A DNA stretch of 64,000 nucleotides from Nocardiopsis ganjiahuensis DSM 45031 (GCF_000341085.1 NZ_ANBA01000011.1:388298-452297); one strand, 5' to 3'. Positions 25,087 to 33,958 are shown, counted from the first letter of the stretch. Notes: generated by a model not told the origin, from the letters alone. Numbers and translations: made by a program.

Positions 25087-26199
25087 ATGACGACGCATGT
25101 CTGGGGATACCTGGAGGAGTACGAGAAGGAGCGGGAGGACATCCTCGACGCCGTCGACACCGTGTTCCGGTCCGGCAACCTGATCTGGGGTCCCTCCCTC
25201 GTCGCCTTCGAGGAGGAGTTCGCCGGCTACCACGGGGTGTCCCACTGCGCCGGTGTCGACAACGGCACCAACGCCATCGTCCTCGGGCTGCGCGCCCTCG
25301 GCGTCGGCGAGGGCGACGAGGTCATCACCGTGTCGAACACCGCGGCTCCGACCGTCCTGGCGATCACCCTGGCCGGCGCCACGCCCGTCTTCGTGGACAT
25401 CGACCCGCAGACCTACCTGATGCGCGTCGACCAGGTCGCCGACGCGATCACCGAGCGCACTCGCTGCATCGTGCCGGTCCACCTCTACGGCCAGTGCGTG
25501 GACATGGACCCGCTCAAGGAGATCGCCGCCGAGCACGGCCTGTTCGTCCTGGAGGACTGCGCCCAGGCGCACGGTGCCACGCAGCACGGGCGCGTGGCCG
25601 GATCGATGGGCCACGCGGCGGCCTTCTCCTTCTACCCCACGAAGATCCTCGGGGCCTACGGCCACGCGGGCGCCACGATCACCTCCGACGCCGGCGTCGA
25701 CGCCGAGCTCAAGCGGCTCCGGTACTACGGCATGGACCGCGAGCGGTACTACGTCGTCACCCCCAACGGCCAGAACAGCCGGCTCGACGAGGTGCACGCG
25801 GAGATCCTGCGCCGCAAGCTCGGCCGCCTGGACGAGTACATCGCGGACCGCCGCCGGGTCGCCCGGGTCTACGACGAGGCGCTCGCCGACACGGACCTGG
25901 TCCTGCCCGCGACCGCGCCCGGAAACGAGCACGCCTACTACCTCTACGTGGTCCGCCACCCCGAACGGGACCGGATCATCGAGGCGATGAAGGCCCACGA
26001 CATCACCCTCAACGTCAGCTACCCCTGGCCTGTGCACACGATGTCCGGCTTCTCCCACCTGGGGTACGAGCCCGGCAGCCTGCCGGTGACCGAGGAACTG
26101 GCCCACGAGATCTTCTCGCTGCCGATGTACCCGTCCCTTCCCCCCAAGGAGCAGGAACGGATCATCGAGGCCCTGACCGCCACCCTGTCCACCCTGTGA
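25087..26199 (+). CDS. NDP-3-keto-hexose aminotransferase (TylB/DesV/EvaB-like)
   Basis: PLP-dependent sugar aminotransferase of the DegT/DnrJ/EryC1 family, 370 aa. It begins [20 protein letters not shown], near-identical in layout to TylB and DesV, with [36 protein letters not shown] and the PLP Lys186 in [14 protein letters not shown]. It would add an amino group at C3 of a 3-keto-6-deoxyhexose. Its stop overlaps the 2,3-dehydratase start (GTGA), so the two act in one operon, pointing to a 2,3,6-trideoxy-3-aminohexose. The free amine offers a site for an acyltransferase. Confidence 0.92.
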   Translation: MTTHVWGYLEEYEKEREDILDAVDTVFRSGNLIWGPSLVAFEEEFAGYHGVSHCAGVDNGTNAIVLGLRALGVGEGDEVITVSNTAAPTVLAITLAGATPVFVDIDPQTYLMRVDQVADAITERTRCIVPVHLYGQCVDMDPLKEIAAEHGLFVLEDCAQAHGATQHGRVAGSMGHAAAFSFYPTKILGAYGHAGATITSDAGVDAELKRLRYYGMDRERYYVVTPNGQNSRLDEVHAEILRRKLGRLDEYIADRRRVARVYDEALADTDLVLPATAPGNEHAYYLYVVRHPERDRIIEAMKAHDITLNVSYPWPVHTMSGFSHLGYEPGSLPVTEELAHEIFSLPMYPSLPPKEQERIIEALTATLSTL

Positions 26200-27575
26200 A
26201 CAGCACCGCGAACGGAGCCCGGTTCACGCTTCCCGCACGGGACCGGGAGCGTCCGCTGGTCTCGGACAGCGACCTGGACCGGTGGTGGGAGAGCAGGCCC
26301 CGCGAGGAGCTGCTCTCCGTCCGTCCCGTGGGCTTCGGGGAGACGAGCCAGTGGCGCTTCTCCGAGGAGACCGGGGACCTCGCGCACCAGAGCGGCGGCT
26401 TCTTCACGGTCAGGGGGCTGAGAGTCACCTCCGGCGACCGGACCGTCTACCAGCCGGTCATCGACCAGCCGGAGATCGGCATCCTCGGCATCCTCGTGAA
26501 GAGGTTCGACGGGGTGCCCCACTTCCTGATGCAGGCCAAGTTCGAGCCGGGGAACGTCAACCTCCGCCAGATCTCGCCGACGGTCCAGGCCACGCGCAGC
26601 AACTACACGGGGGTGCACGGCGGTCGCGCCACCCCCTACGTCGAGTACTTCCGCGCACGGCGCCGCGGCCGGGTCCTGGTGGACGTCCTCCAGTCGGAGC
26701 AGGGGGAGTGGTTCTGGCGCAAGCGCAACCGGAACATCGTCGTGGAAGTGGACGAGGACGTCCCCGAGCACGAGGACTACCGGTGGTTCACGCTCCGGCA
26801 GATCCAGGCCATGCTGCGCAAGGACAACCTCGTCAACATGGACGCTCGGACGGTGCTGTCCTGCCTGGCCGTGGACCGCGCCGCCGGGGACGCGGCGGAG
26901 GAGGACCCCTTCTCCCGGGCGCTGGCACGCTCCTACGGCGGGGAGTCGCTGCACCCCCTGACCGAGGTCGTCAGCTGGTTCACCGAGGCCAAGGCGGTCG
27001 CCGACCGGAGTTCAGTGCTCCTACCGCTCTCCGAGGCGAAGGGGTGGCACAGGACCGGCACGGAGATCGCCGCCGGGGAGGACGCGGGCTTCCGCATCCT
27101 CATGGTCTCGGTGGAGGCGCGTATCCGCGAGGTCGGCTCCTGGGTGCAGCCCCTCCTCGCGCCCAGCCGCCCGGGGTTCGCGGCCTTCCTGGTCCGCGAG
27201 ATCGGAGGCGTGCTCCACGTCCTCGTCCGGACGAGGGCCGAACCCGGGACCCGCGACCTGGTGGAGATCGCTCCGACGGTGCAGTACTCGGCCTCGGCAC
27301 GCGGGCTCGGCCTGGAGGACCCCTTCGCCGACGCGGTGGCCGCACCGCCCGGGCACCGCCTGCGCTACGACGCCCTGCTCTCGGAGGAGGGAGGGCGTTT
27401 CCACCACGCGCAGACCCGGTACCGGATCGTCGAGGCGGACCCGACGACGTCCCCGGAGGTCCCGCCGGACTTCCTCTGGGTCACCGTCGCCCAGCTCATG
27501 GACCTGGTCCGGCACAGCCTCTACCTCAACATCGAGGCCCGGACCCTGCTCCTCTGCCTGCACACCCTGCGGTGA
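26196..27575 (+). CDS. NDP-hexose 2,3-dehydratase (TylX3/EvaA/SpnO-like)
   Basis: Removes water across C2-C3 of dTDP-4-keto-6-deoxyglucose to give the 3,4-diketo-2,6-dideoxy intermediate. The 459-aa length and duplicated architecture fit: repeat 1 has [41 protein letters not shown] and [13 protein letters not shown]; repeat 2 has [36 protein letters not shown] and [16 protein letters not shown] 26196 overlaps the aminotransferase stop. The product is a substrate for either 3-ketoreductase candidate or the aminotransferase. Confidence 0.92.
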   Translation: MNSTANGARFTLPARDRERPLVSDSDLDRWWESRPREELLSVRPVGFGETSQWRFSEETGDLAHQSGGFFTVRGLRVTSGDRTVYQPVIDQPEIGILGILVKRFDGVPHFLMQAKFEPGNVNLRQISPTVQATRSNYTGVHGGRATPYVEYFRARRRGRVLVDVLQSEQGEWFWRKRNRNIVVEVDEDVPEHEDYRWFTLRQIQAMLRKDNLVNMDARTVLSCLAVDRAAGDAAEEDPFSRALARSYGGESLHPLTEVVSWFTEAKAVADRSSVLLPLSEAKGWHRTGTEIAAGEDAGFRILMVSVEARIREVGSWVQPLLAPSRPGFAAFLVREIGGVLHVLVRTRAEPGTRDLVEIAPTVQYSASARGLGLEDPFADAVAAPPGHRLRYDALLSEEGGRFHHAQTRYRIVEADPTTSPEVPPDFLWVTVAQLMDLVRHSLYLNIEARTLLLCLHTLR

Positions 27576-27620
27576 CCCGGGGCCTCCCCCGTCCCGCCCG
27601 TCCATGAAGGAGACCGCGCC

Positions 27621-28910
27621 GTGCGCGTCCTCGTCGCCAGCCAGGCGGAGAAAACCCACGTGTTGGGCATGGTCCCGCTGGCCTGGGCTCTGAGGGCGGC
27701 CGGGCACGAGGTCAGGGTGGCCAGCCAGCCCTCGCTGGCCCCCACCATCACCCGCGCCGGCCTGCCCGCCGTCGCGGTGGGACGGGACCACCTCTTCAAC
27801 CAGATGCTGAGCACCTCGAAGAGCACCGGCTTCGCCGAGACCGAGGGCTTCGACATGACGCGCAGCGATCCGGAGGCCCTGGGTTGGGACTACCTGTTGG
27901 AGGGGTACCGCGAGTTCGTCCGGTTCTGGTGGAACCCCGTCAACGCCTCCATGGCCGACGACCTGACCGACTTCTGCCGGTGGTGGCGGCCGGACCTGGT
28001 GCTGTGGGAGCCGACGACCTTCTGTGCTCCCGTGGCGGCGCGCGCCTCGGGGGCGGCCCACGCGCGGGTCCTGTGGGGGATGGACGTGTTCGCGCGGGTG
28101 CGCCGCCGCTTCCTGGAGCGCAGGGCCGAGAACCCCGGGGAGCGGCGGGAGGACCCGCTCGCCGAGTGGATGGAGCGGCTCGCCCGGCGGGCGGGGACCG
28201 ACTTCGCCGAGGAACTGGTCTCCGGTCAGGCGACCCTGGACCCCTACCCCGAGGGGGTGCGCCTGCCTCCTGAAGAGGGGGTCGGGCACATCCCCGTCCG
28301 GTACGTGCCCTACAACGGGACCGCCGTCGTACCCGACTGGCTCCGCGCTCCCGCCGAGCGCGGGCGCGTGTGCCTGACCCTGGGTTCGGCGGCGCCCGAG
28401 AGGTTCGACGACCGCCGGAGGCTTCCCCTCCCGGAACTGCTGGAGTCGGTCGCCGCGCTGGACGCCGAGGTCGTCGCCACGCTGTCCCCCGGCCAGAGGG
28501 ACGGGCTCGGAACGCTGCCCCCCAACGTGCGGGTGGTCGAGTACGTCCCCCTGCACGCGCTCCTCCCGCACTGTTCCGCGGTCGTCCACCACGGAGGGGC
28601 CGGCACGTTCTGCACCGCCGTGTTCCACGGTGTGCCGCAGCTCGTCCTGCCCGGGTTCTCGATGGCGCAGTACCTGTTCGACGAGTCCCTGCTCGCGGAG
28701 CGGGTCACGGAGACCGGCGCGGGCCTGACGCTGGCGGGAGACCGGATGACCGCAGGGGAGATCGCCCGCCGGACCGGCCGCCTGCTCGACGAGCCCGGGT
28801 TCGCCGAGGGTGCGCGCCGGGTGCGCGACCGGGCACGGGCGATGACGAGTCCGGCCGGGCTCGTCCCCGTGCTCGAACAGCTGGTGGAGGAGGTGCGGGG
28901 AGCACCGTGA
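27621..28910 (+). CDS. Glycosyltransferase GT6, EryCIII/DesVII-like
   Basis: The 429-aa GT-B enzyme starts with GTG 27621, preceded by GAAGGAGACC. The N-terminus ASQAEKTHVLGMVPLAWALR has His13. The donor site reads HHGGAGTFCTAVFHGVPQLV, closer to macrolide enzymes such as DesVII/EryCIII than to the other copies here. Apart from conserved patches such as VRYVPYNGTAVVPDWLRAP it does not share the long identical blocks seen among GT1, GT3-GT5, GT7 and GT8, so it is an older member. It lies 45 bp after the 2,3-dehydratase and may transfer the aminosugar made by that operon. Confidence 0.9.
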   Translation: MRVLVASQAEKTHVLGMVPLAWALRAAGHEVRVASQPSLAPTITRAGLPAVAVGRDHLFNQMLSTSKSTGFAETEGFDMTRSDPEALGWDYLLEGYREFVRFWWNPVNASMADDLTDFCRWWRPDLVLWEPTTFCAPVAARASGAAHARVLWGMDVFARVRRRFLERRAENPGERREDPLAEWMERLARRAGTDFAEELVSGQATLDPYPEGVRLPPEEGVGHIPVRYVPYNGTAVVPDWLRAPAERGRVCLTLGSAAPERFDDRRRLPLPELLESVAALDAEVVATLSPGQRDGLGTLPPNVRVVEYVPLHALLPHCSAVVHHGGAGTFCTAVFHGVPQLVLPGFSMAQYLFDESLLAERVTETGAGLTLAGDRMTAGEIARRTGRLLDEPGFAEGARRVRDRARAMTSPAGLVPVLEQLVEEVRGAP

Positions 28911-28950
28911 CCCGCACCTCCAGGGGTGCCCCGTCCGGCCACGCGGCCGG

Positions 28951-29235
28951 TCACGCCTTCTCGGTGGCTCCCCGCTGCTCCAGGATGTTGTTGGCGATGA
29001 ACTCGGTCAGCTCCTCGAAGCTCTCCCCGGAGAACTCCGCCATGTCCTCCAGGAGGGACACGTTGTAGACGTCCTCCAGCGCCAGGAGCAGCTGGACGAT
29101 CGAGAACGAGTCCAGGTCGCTCATCGCCTGCGGCTCGGGGAGGTCGAGCTGGGGTTCGTTCGACGTGAACATCAGGACGGTTGCTGCCTGCGTCCTGATC
29201 TGGGTCAGGATCTCACTCCGGTCTGTCGCGGCCAT
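28951..29235 (-). CDS. Acyl carrier protein (second carrier)
   Basis: The 94-aa protein has a carrier-protein helix-2 motif SDLDSFSIVQLLLALEDVY with Ser43 as the likely phosphopantetheine site, followed by an acidic helix (SGESFEELTEFIANNIL). It is unlike the PltL-type carrier at 14282 and more like stand-alone ACPs. The GNAT gene ends 43 bp upstream on the same strand. In clorobiocin a second carrier (CloN1) receives pyrrolyl-2-carboxyl from the CloN2 homologue before transfer; this ACP could play that part, or carry the hydroxycinnamoyl group. Neither is proven. Confidence 0.82.
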   Translation of the reverse strand: MAATDRSEILTQIRTQAATVLMFTSNEPQLDLPEPQAMSDLDSFSIVQLLLALEDVYNVSLLEDMAEFSGESFEELTEFIANNILEQRGATEKA

Positions 29236-29278
29236 GGTCGCCGCACCTCTTCTCTCGAGTTCAAGTGGGGTGGGAAGG

Positions 29279-29836
29279 TCAGGCGTCCTTCGGCTTCATG
29301 GAGAGCCGTCGGACGAACTTGGCGCCGAAACGCTCCCAACGGTCGCGCTGGATCACGAAATGCGACGCGTCCTCCAGGCCGGGAGGGCGTGCCACGTCGG
29401 ACGCCGGGGGCTTCTCCTCGGTCACCATGGTCGGGTTGTTGCGCAGGCCCTCGGCCCGTGCGCCGACCGACCAGAAGCGCACCTCGTCCACGGGCCACGC
29501 CTTGAACGCGCGGTCCACGGTGAGCACGGTGGTCTCCAGGGCCAGACCGGCCGGGTTGGCCTTCTCGTCCACGATCACGTCGACCTGGATACGCCGCCGC
29601 TCCTCGTCCAGGCGGGAGAGGGAGCAGAACCCCAGGACGCGCCCGGTGGCGGGGGAGACGGCGAAGAACTGCTCCGCGGCGTCCGCGGGGTCGCCGGGCA
29701 GGGGATGGACCAGGTCGCTCAGACCGGGGAACTCCCCGACGCCCTTCTCGGCCAGGACGCGGACGACGCCGTCGGGGCCGAGGCTCTCGGTCTGGTCGAG
29801 CCTGACCCTGCGTGTTTCCATGAGGACTTCTGACAC
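29279..29836 (-). CDS. GNAT-family acyltransferase C
   Basis: The 185-aa product is a GNAT-like protein with RRVRLDQTESLGPDG at the N-terminus, a strand pair GRVLGFCSLSRLDEERRRIQVDVIVDE, and VDEVRFWSVGARAEGLRNNP, where the other two cluster GNATs have LRKVYF or VRKVYF. The ATG lies in a divergent region shared with the methyltransferase and holding a copy of the 16-bp palindrome. It precedes an ACP gene by 43 bp, making an ACP-dependent acyl transfer the simplest idea. Target (aminosugar, sugar hydroxyl or peptide N-terminus) unknown. Confidence 0.7.
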   Translation of the reverse strand: MSEVLMETRRVRLDQTESLGPDGVVRVLAEKGVGEFPGLSDLVHPLPGDPADAAEQFFAVSPATGRVLGFCSLSRLDEERRRIQVDVIVDEKANPAGLALETTVLTVDRAFKAWPVDEVRFWSVGARAEGLRNNPTMVTEEKPPASDVARPPGLEDASHFVIQRDRWERFGAKFVRRLSMKPKDA

Positions 29837-30180
29837 GATTTCCTACCTCGAATCCTTGTCGGTCCGCGGCCGTGCCGTTCCGGGCGTGTGCCGACGGCTG
29901 AATCCGCGGATACGGGTGGTGAATACGCGCGGGAAGGGGAACGGCGCTCACCCGTCCCGCCGGCGGGACAGCCGAGAACGGGTCCGTGCAGCCTATTCGC
30001 CTGTTCTTCCACGGTTTCATCACCGATCGGCGCCTTCTCGGCTTTCCCGGTAGTTTGCCCAGTTCATGGGTGTGTGATGGGGTTCGGGGACCCATAGTCG
30101 TAGAGCGCGGGAACCGTGGGCAGGAAACGCGCGGACCTCGTCGGAAACGACGCCGAGGAACCTCCTGGAGGGAGACCGAC
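29837..30180. other. Divergent intergenic region GNAT C / methyltransferase
   Basis: 344 bp without a supported gene. Besides the palindrome at 29954-29969 it holds the methyltransferase ribosome site (GGAGGGAGA before 30181). I could not fix a convincing promoter for either direction. Confidence 0.4.
29954..29969. promoter_or_regulatory. 16-bp perfect palindrome, candidate operator (copy 3)
   Basis: Third exact copy of GTCCCGCCGGCGGGAC, located between two divergent genes. Its place in a region that can only contain promoters argues against these palindromes being terminators. Confidence 0.6.
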
Positions 30181-31005
30181 ATGTCGATCTACCGCACCAT
30201 CGACAACGAGACGGTCTGGAACCTGCTCGACGCCGAGCACCCCGTGATCGACCCGCTGGCGCCGGAGTCCGTCGATCGCCTCCTGGGCCAGGTCGCCCTG
30301 CCCCCCGGTGCGCGGGTGATCGACATCGGTTGCGGGCTCGGGGCCCTGCTGCTGCGCGCCCTCGAACTGCACCCCGGCACCACCGGTGTGGGCGTGGACA
30401 TCTCGGCCGCGCACGTCGAGAAGGCCGGGGAACAGGCCCGGAAGCGGGGCCTGGCGGACCGGCTGGACACCCACGTGGCCGACGCCAACACCTTCGACAC
30501 CGGAGGGGAGACCTACGACCTGGTGATGTGCATGGGTCTGTCCGCCGCGCTGGGAGGCCTGCGCGCCACCCTCGACCACCTGCGTCCCCTGGTGGCGCCC
30601 GGCGGACACCTGCTGCTGGGAGAGGCCTTCTGGACGCGGCCCCCGAGCCCGGGAGCGCTCGCCGCCCTGGACATCGACTCCGACACGCACAGCGACCTCG
30701 ACGGACTCTTCGACGCCGTCATCGACGGCGGGTGGGCGCCGGTGTACGCCTACGAGAGCACGCGGCGGGAGTGGGACGACTTCGGCTGGGCCTGCGTCCG
30801 TGCGCTCGCGGACTGGGGGATGTCGGAGAACGACCCGGCGACCAGGGCCGGCGTCCTGCGTTTCATGGCCGACTACCGGGACAGCTGGCTCCAGGGCTAC
30901 CGCGACTCGATGGGGTTCGCCTCCGTCCTGCTGAGGCCCGTGCCCGCACCGCTGGCCGCCCACACCGCCCGCCGCCGCGGTTTCGTCCCCTGGGCCGCGG
31001 ACTGA
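30181..31005 (+). CDS. Class I SAM-dependent methyltransferase
   Basis: The 274-aa protein has SAM motif I GARVIDIGCGLGALLL, then GVGVDISAAHVEKAGEQA, YDLVMCMGLSAALGG and APGGHLLLGEAFW. ATG 30181 has a strong ribosome site. The closest general resemblance is to small-molecule N- or O-methyltransferases rather than sugar C-methyltransferases. It lies just upstream of the second precursor locus. Plausible targets are a sugar hydroxyl, the aminosugar nitrogen or the peptide N-terminus; sequence alone does not decide. Confidence 0.82.
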   Translation: MSIYRTIDNETVWNLLDAEHPVIDPLAPESVDRLLGQVALPPGARVIDIGCGLGALLLRALELHPGTTGVGVDISAAHVEKAGEQARKRGLADRLDTHVADANTFDTGGETYDLVMCMGLSAALGGLRATLDHLRPLVAPGGHLLLGEAFWTRPPSPGALAALDIDSDTHSDLDGLFDAVIDGGWAPVYAYESTRREWDDFGWACVRALADWGMSENDPATRAGVLRFMADYRDSWLQGYRDSMGFASVLLRPVPAPLAAHTARRRGFVPWAAD

Positions 31006-31142
31006 ACCCGCCGGGCACCGGTCCGACCGGCCCGTTCCCCGGGGAGGCCCGCCCTTCGCCCGCCACTCGAATAGCAGCGCGGTCGCGGATGGAATAACCT
31101 ACGTTTCCGTCCGTGATGAGCTTATTTCTAAAAGTGATGGGA

Positions 31143-31247
31143 ATGACCGCGTGCGGCGTTCTCGAACTGCGGGAACTCGGGGTCGGGACCGCCGTTCATG
31201 ACGGAGTTCTCCTCCGCAGCTCCACCGAGCTCAACGGCTGTCGATGA
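31143..31247 (+). CDS. Degenerate third precursor peptide (34 aa), tandem copy of precursor 2
   Basis: Reading from ATG 31143 gives a 34-residue peptide of the same length as precursor 2. The leader keeps GVLELREL (Gln of LQ changed to Arg), then TAVHDGVLL as in precursor 1 (TAVDETVLL), and a core RSSTELNGCR. The first Ser and the Cys hold their positions, but the second labionin Ser is Glu. The 50 bp upstream closely match those before precursor 2 (shared CGTTTCCGnCCG and GTGATGnGAATGAC). The ribosome site is weaker (AAAAGTG). It looks like a tandem duplicate that is decaying, or that makes a different ring. Confidence 0.6.
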   Translation: MTACGVLELRELGVGTAVHDGVLLRSSTELNGCR

Positions 31248-31310
31248 ACTTTCGGGATTCTCCGGCGGCGGCTTTCACGGCTCGCTTTTCAAACGTGCTG
31301 TTATCGTTGC

Positions 31311-31338
31311 CCCGCCCCGGCATGAATGCCGGGGCGGG
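31311..31338. terminator. 13-bp inverted repeat between the tandem precursor genes
   Basis: CCCGCCCCGGCAT (31311-31323) and its exact complement (31326-31338) are separated by two bases. It lies after the degenerate precursor and 69 bp before precursor 2. It may end upstream transcription or act as an operator; there is no T run. Confidence 0.5.
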
Positions 31339-31406
31339 TCGCGGTCCGGCCAGGGGAATCCCCTGCGTTTCCGCCCGCGATGATCTTCTCTCGAAAGGTG
31401 ATGAGA

Positions 31407-31511
31407 ATGACTGTCAACGATGTTCTCGATCTGCAGTCCCTGGAGGACGGCCACCGTGCCGACGAGGGCGAGTTCCTCAACAGCGGTGCCAGCCTCGTCA
31501 GCTGCAGCTGA
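31407..31511 (+). CDS. Class III lanthipeptide precursor peptide 2 (34 aa)
   Basis: The 34-residue peptide has DVLDLQSLE in the leader (the ΦxLQ recognition motif), an acidic linker GHRADEGEF, and the core LNSGASLVSCS with Ser-x2-Ser-x3-Cys in the same register as precursor 1 (SGVSYVGC). ATG 31407 is favoured over the in-frame ATG at 31401 because AAAGG then has an eight-base spacing. It is 29 kb from lanKC, but the core and leader show it is a substrate of the same kind of enzyme. A short GCCGC/GCGGC hairpin follows the stop, and a stronger terminator lies at 31575. Confidence 0.85.
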   Translation: MTVNDVLDLQSLEDGHRADEGEFLNSGASLVSCS

Positions 31512-31574
31512 CGCCGCTTCCGAGCGGCGGTGACGAACCGGTACCCGTGATCGGCGCACCGCCCGTGTAGATCA

Positions 31575-31605
31575 GGGTTGCCGTGGCCCCCGGCCACGGC
31601 AACCC
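31575..31605. terminator. Bidirectional terminator after precursor 2
   Basis: A 13-bp perfect stem (GGGTTGCCGTGGC, 31575-31587, with 31593-31605) and 5-base loop lie between the convergent precursor 2 and the ABC permease gene (stop at 31617). Confidence 0.75.
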
Positions 31606-31616
31606 GCCCCTCGGGC

Positions 31617-32768
31617 CTATCCGGTGACGGCGGAGCGGAACCGCCACACACCGAGCCCCATGAGGGCGACGGCGAACCCCAGGAGCACCACCAGGTTCGT
31701 CGCCACGTCGCCCACCGACCCCTGGTCCCGCACCAGGGTGCTGAAGGCGTCGTACCCCCAGGCGTGCGGGGTCGCGTACGCGAGCTCGGCCATGGTGCCC
31801 TCGAAGGACTCCAACGGGACCATGGTGCCCCCGAGCGCACCCGCGCCCAGGCTGATGCCCACGGCCGCCGCCAGGGCCCCGCCCTCGGTCCTCGCCAGGC
31901 TTCCGAGCAGCAGTGCGGCACCGGCGCTGACCATGCAGAACACGGTCGTCACCAGGGTGGTGGCGAGCGGGTCCCCCCAGTCGACGCCGAACAGCAGGGC
32001 CGACCCGACCAGGATGAGCAGGGCCTGGACGAGGGCGATCAGGAACCGGCCCAAGGCCTCCCCGAAGACGATGGCCCCCGCGGACGTGGGAGTCGCGTAC
32101 ATGCGCCGCAGGACACCCGAGCGGCGGCTCTGGACGATCCCGAGGCACGTCGTGAGCGCCGTGATGAAGGTGTAGAGGAGCAGCAGAGGAGGAGCCGCCA
32201 GGCTGTGGGAGGAGATCCCCTCCGGGAAGGCGGACTCGCCGGTGGTGACGGAATCCACCCGGACCCCGGCCACCTCGGTCTCCTCAGCCCTCTCCAGGCG
32301 TTCGCCGAAGTCCTCGTCGCGGACGGTGCCCGTGACCTGGGCGGTACTCAGCAGGGACGACTCCTGCGCCACCACCGACCGCACCCAGATCCCCATGTCG
32401 ACGGCGGAGGCGTCCCCGCTCCGGGTGACGAACTCCAGCTCCACCCGGCCGCCCTCACTCACCCGGGCGTCGTAGTCGTCGGGGACGACGAGTCCGGCGT
32501 GGGCGTCCCCGCTCTCGACGAGATCGCGCATCCGGTCGTCCTCCACACGCAGGACGTCGATGCGTTCCTCCTCTTCCAGGGCCTCGACCAGCCGGTCGCC
32601 GAACTCACTCCCCTGCGGGGCGACGAGTCCCAGCACGGGCCTGCTCTCCCCGTACATCAGCCCCATCATGAAGACCATCAGGAAGGGCAGCAGGATGACG
32701 AAGAAGATGTTCGTCCTGTCTCGGAAGACCCGGCGCACGTGCAGTGCGCTGATGACCACCGGCCTCAT
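31617..32768 (-). CDS. ABC-2 type transporter permease (second subunit)
   Basis: The 383-aa membrane protein has one N-terminal membrane segment (TNIFFVILLPFLMVFMMGLM), a large extracytoplasmic domain of about 150 residues, then five hydrophobic segments, as in ABC-2 (YhgE/DrrB-like) export permeases. ATG 32768 overlaps the previous permease stop by four bases. With the ATPase at 33961 it forms an exporter, probably for the modified lanthipeptide and for self-protection. Substrate is inferred from position only. Confidence 0.85.
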   Translation of the reverse strand: MRPVVISALHVRRVFRDRTNIFFVILLPFLMVFMMGLMYGESRPVLGLVAPQGSEFGDRLVEALEEEERIDVLRVEDDRMRDLVESGDAHAGLVVPDDYDARVSEGGRVELEFVTRSGDASAVDMGIWVRSVVAQESSLLSTAQVTGTVRDEDFGERLERAEETEVAGVRVDSVTTGESAFPEGISSHSLAAPPLLLLYTFITALTTCLGIVQSRRSGVLRRMYATPTSAGAIVFGEALGRFLIALVQALLILVGSALLFGVDWGDPLATTLVTTVFCMVSAGAALLLGSLARTEGGALAAAVGISLGAGALGGTMVPLESFEGTMAELAYATPHAWGYDAFSTLVRDQGSVGDVATNLVVLLGFAVALMGLGVWRFRSAVTG

Positions 32769-33958
32769 GACTTCACCATCCGTCCCATGCGGAGCAGCGC
32801 GACGGCGGTTCCCACCAGTCCCAGACCGAGGAGGACCGCGCACGGCACCAGGACCGCGGAGAGCCCTCCCGCCGAGAGGTCGGTCAGGCCCTCCAGGAAC
32901 CACCGGTGCGGGGTCAGGTAGCTGACCACCGCGAGTTCGTTGAGTTGCGAGATCGGGAAGAGCGCGCCGCCGAAGGCGCCGAGCAGCATCGCCAGGACCG
33001 AGAGCCAGTTGGCGGCCTGCTCCGATCCGCTCGCGAAGCCGGCCACGGCGGCGGTGAGACCGACGATGGCGAGCACGCCCGTGAGGACGAGGGCCGCCAC
33101 ACCCAGCGGGTGGCCCCACTCGGCTCCGAAGAGCAGGGTCGTGGCCAGGGCCAGGACCGCCATGTTCACCAGGCCGATGAGCAGCCCGCTGGAGAGTTTG
33201 GCGGTCAGGATCGTCCACCGGGGGATGGGGCTGGCCAGCATTCGGGCCAGGGTTCCGTTGGCGCGCTCCTCGAAGATGCTGGTCACGTTGAACATCGCCG
33301 CGAACAGGACGAAGAAGTAGGCCATCGACGCCGAGTAGTAGGTGGCGGTGTCCAGCTGCCGTGTGTCCAGCCCGTCGTTCTCGGCCACGGTGAGCGGGGC
33401 CCGTGCGGACTCGGCCTCTTCGAGCAGGAGCGCCGCCGCCTCCGGGTCGGGCTCGGTGTCGAAGGCGCTGGCGACGGTGAGGGTGATGCGGTGGTGCTCC
33501 GTGGCGTAGGCGCGGCCGATCTCCTGGGCGATGTAGGCCGCGACGGGCGACTCGGCGTCGCCGACGACGGTGAGCACCGCTTCCTCGCCCGAGTCCAGGG
33601 ACCGCGAGAAGTCCTCGGGGATGAGGAAGGCGGCGTCGGCGTCCCCGTCCTCGACGGCCTCGCGGGCCCCGTCCTCGGAGTCCACGACGACCAGGTCCAG
33701 CACACCGTCCTCGTCGAGGGGGCGCAGCATCCCGTCGACGAGGTTCTCGCCGAGCGTGCCGTCGTCGCCGTTGACGACCGCGTAGGTCGATCCGGTCCGC
33801 TGCTGTGCGTCTCCGCCGAGCAGCATGTTGAAGAAGAAGGCCACGCCGAGCGGGAGCAGGAGCCCGAAGACGAGGAAGCTGCCGTCGCGCAGCCGCTGGC
33901 GTACGTCCTTGGCGACGATCGCCGTGACCACTGCCGCGGGGTTGGGTCCGTTCGCCAT
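32765..33958 (-). CDS. ABC-2 type transporter permease (first subunit)
   Basis: The 397-aa protein has the same design as the next permease: an N-terminal segment (FLVFGLLLPLGVAFFFNMLL), an extracytoplasmic domain, then YFFVLFAAMFNVTSIFEERANGTLARML and four more hydrophobic segments. The FEERANGTLxR motif is typical of ABC-2 permeases. It is separated from the ATPase stop side by 2 bp and overlaps the second permease, so the three genes form one operon downstream of GT7. Confidence 0.85.
   Translation of the reverse strand: MANGPNPAAVVTAIVAKDVRQRLRDGSFLVFGLLLPLGVAFFFNMLLGGDAQQRTGSTYAVVNGDDGTLGENLVDGMLRPLDEDGVLDLVVVDSEDGAREAVEDGDADAAFLIPEDFSRSLDSGEEAVLTVVGDAESPVAAYIAQEIGRAYATEHHRITLTVASAFDTEPDPEAAALLLEEAESARAPLTVAENDGLDTRQLDTATYYSASMAYFFVLFAAMFNVTSIFEERANGTLARMLASPIPRWTILTAKLSSGLLIGLVNMAVLALATTLLFGAEWGHPLGVAALVLTGVLAIVGLTAAVAGFASGSEQAANWLSVLAMLLGAFGGALFPISQLNELAVVSYLTPHRWFLEGLTDLSAGGLSAVLVPCAVLLGLGLVGTAVALLRMGRMVKS

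Noticed and set aside
24883..26106. Minus-strand frames giving PLWGRD-type peptide repeats over the hairpins
   Set aside because: The repeat peptide is just the translation of the tandem hairpin DNA; the frame continues as a shadow of the aminotransferase gene.
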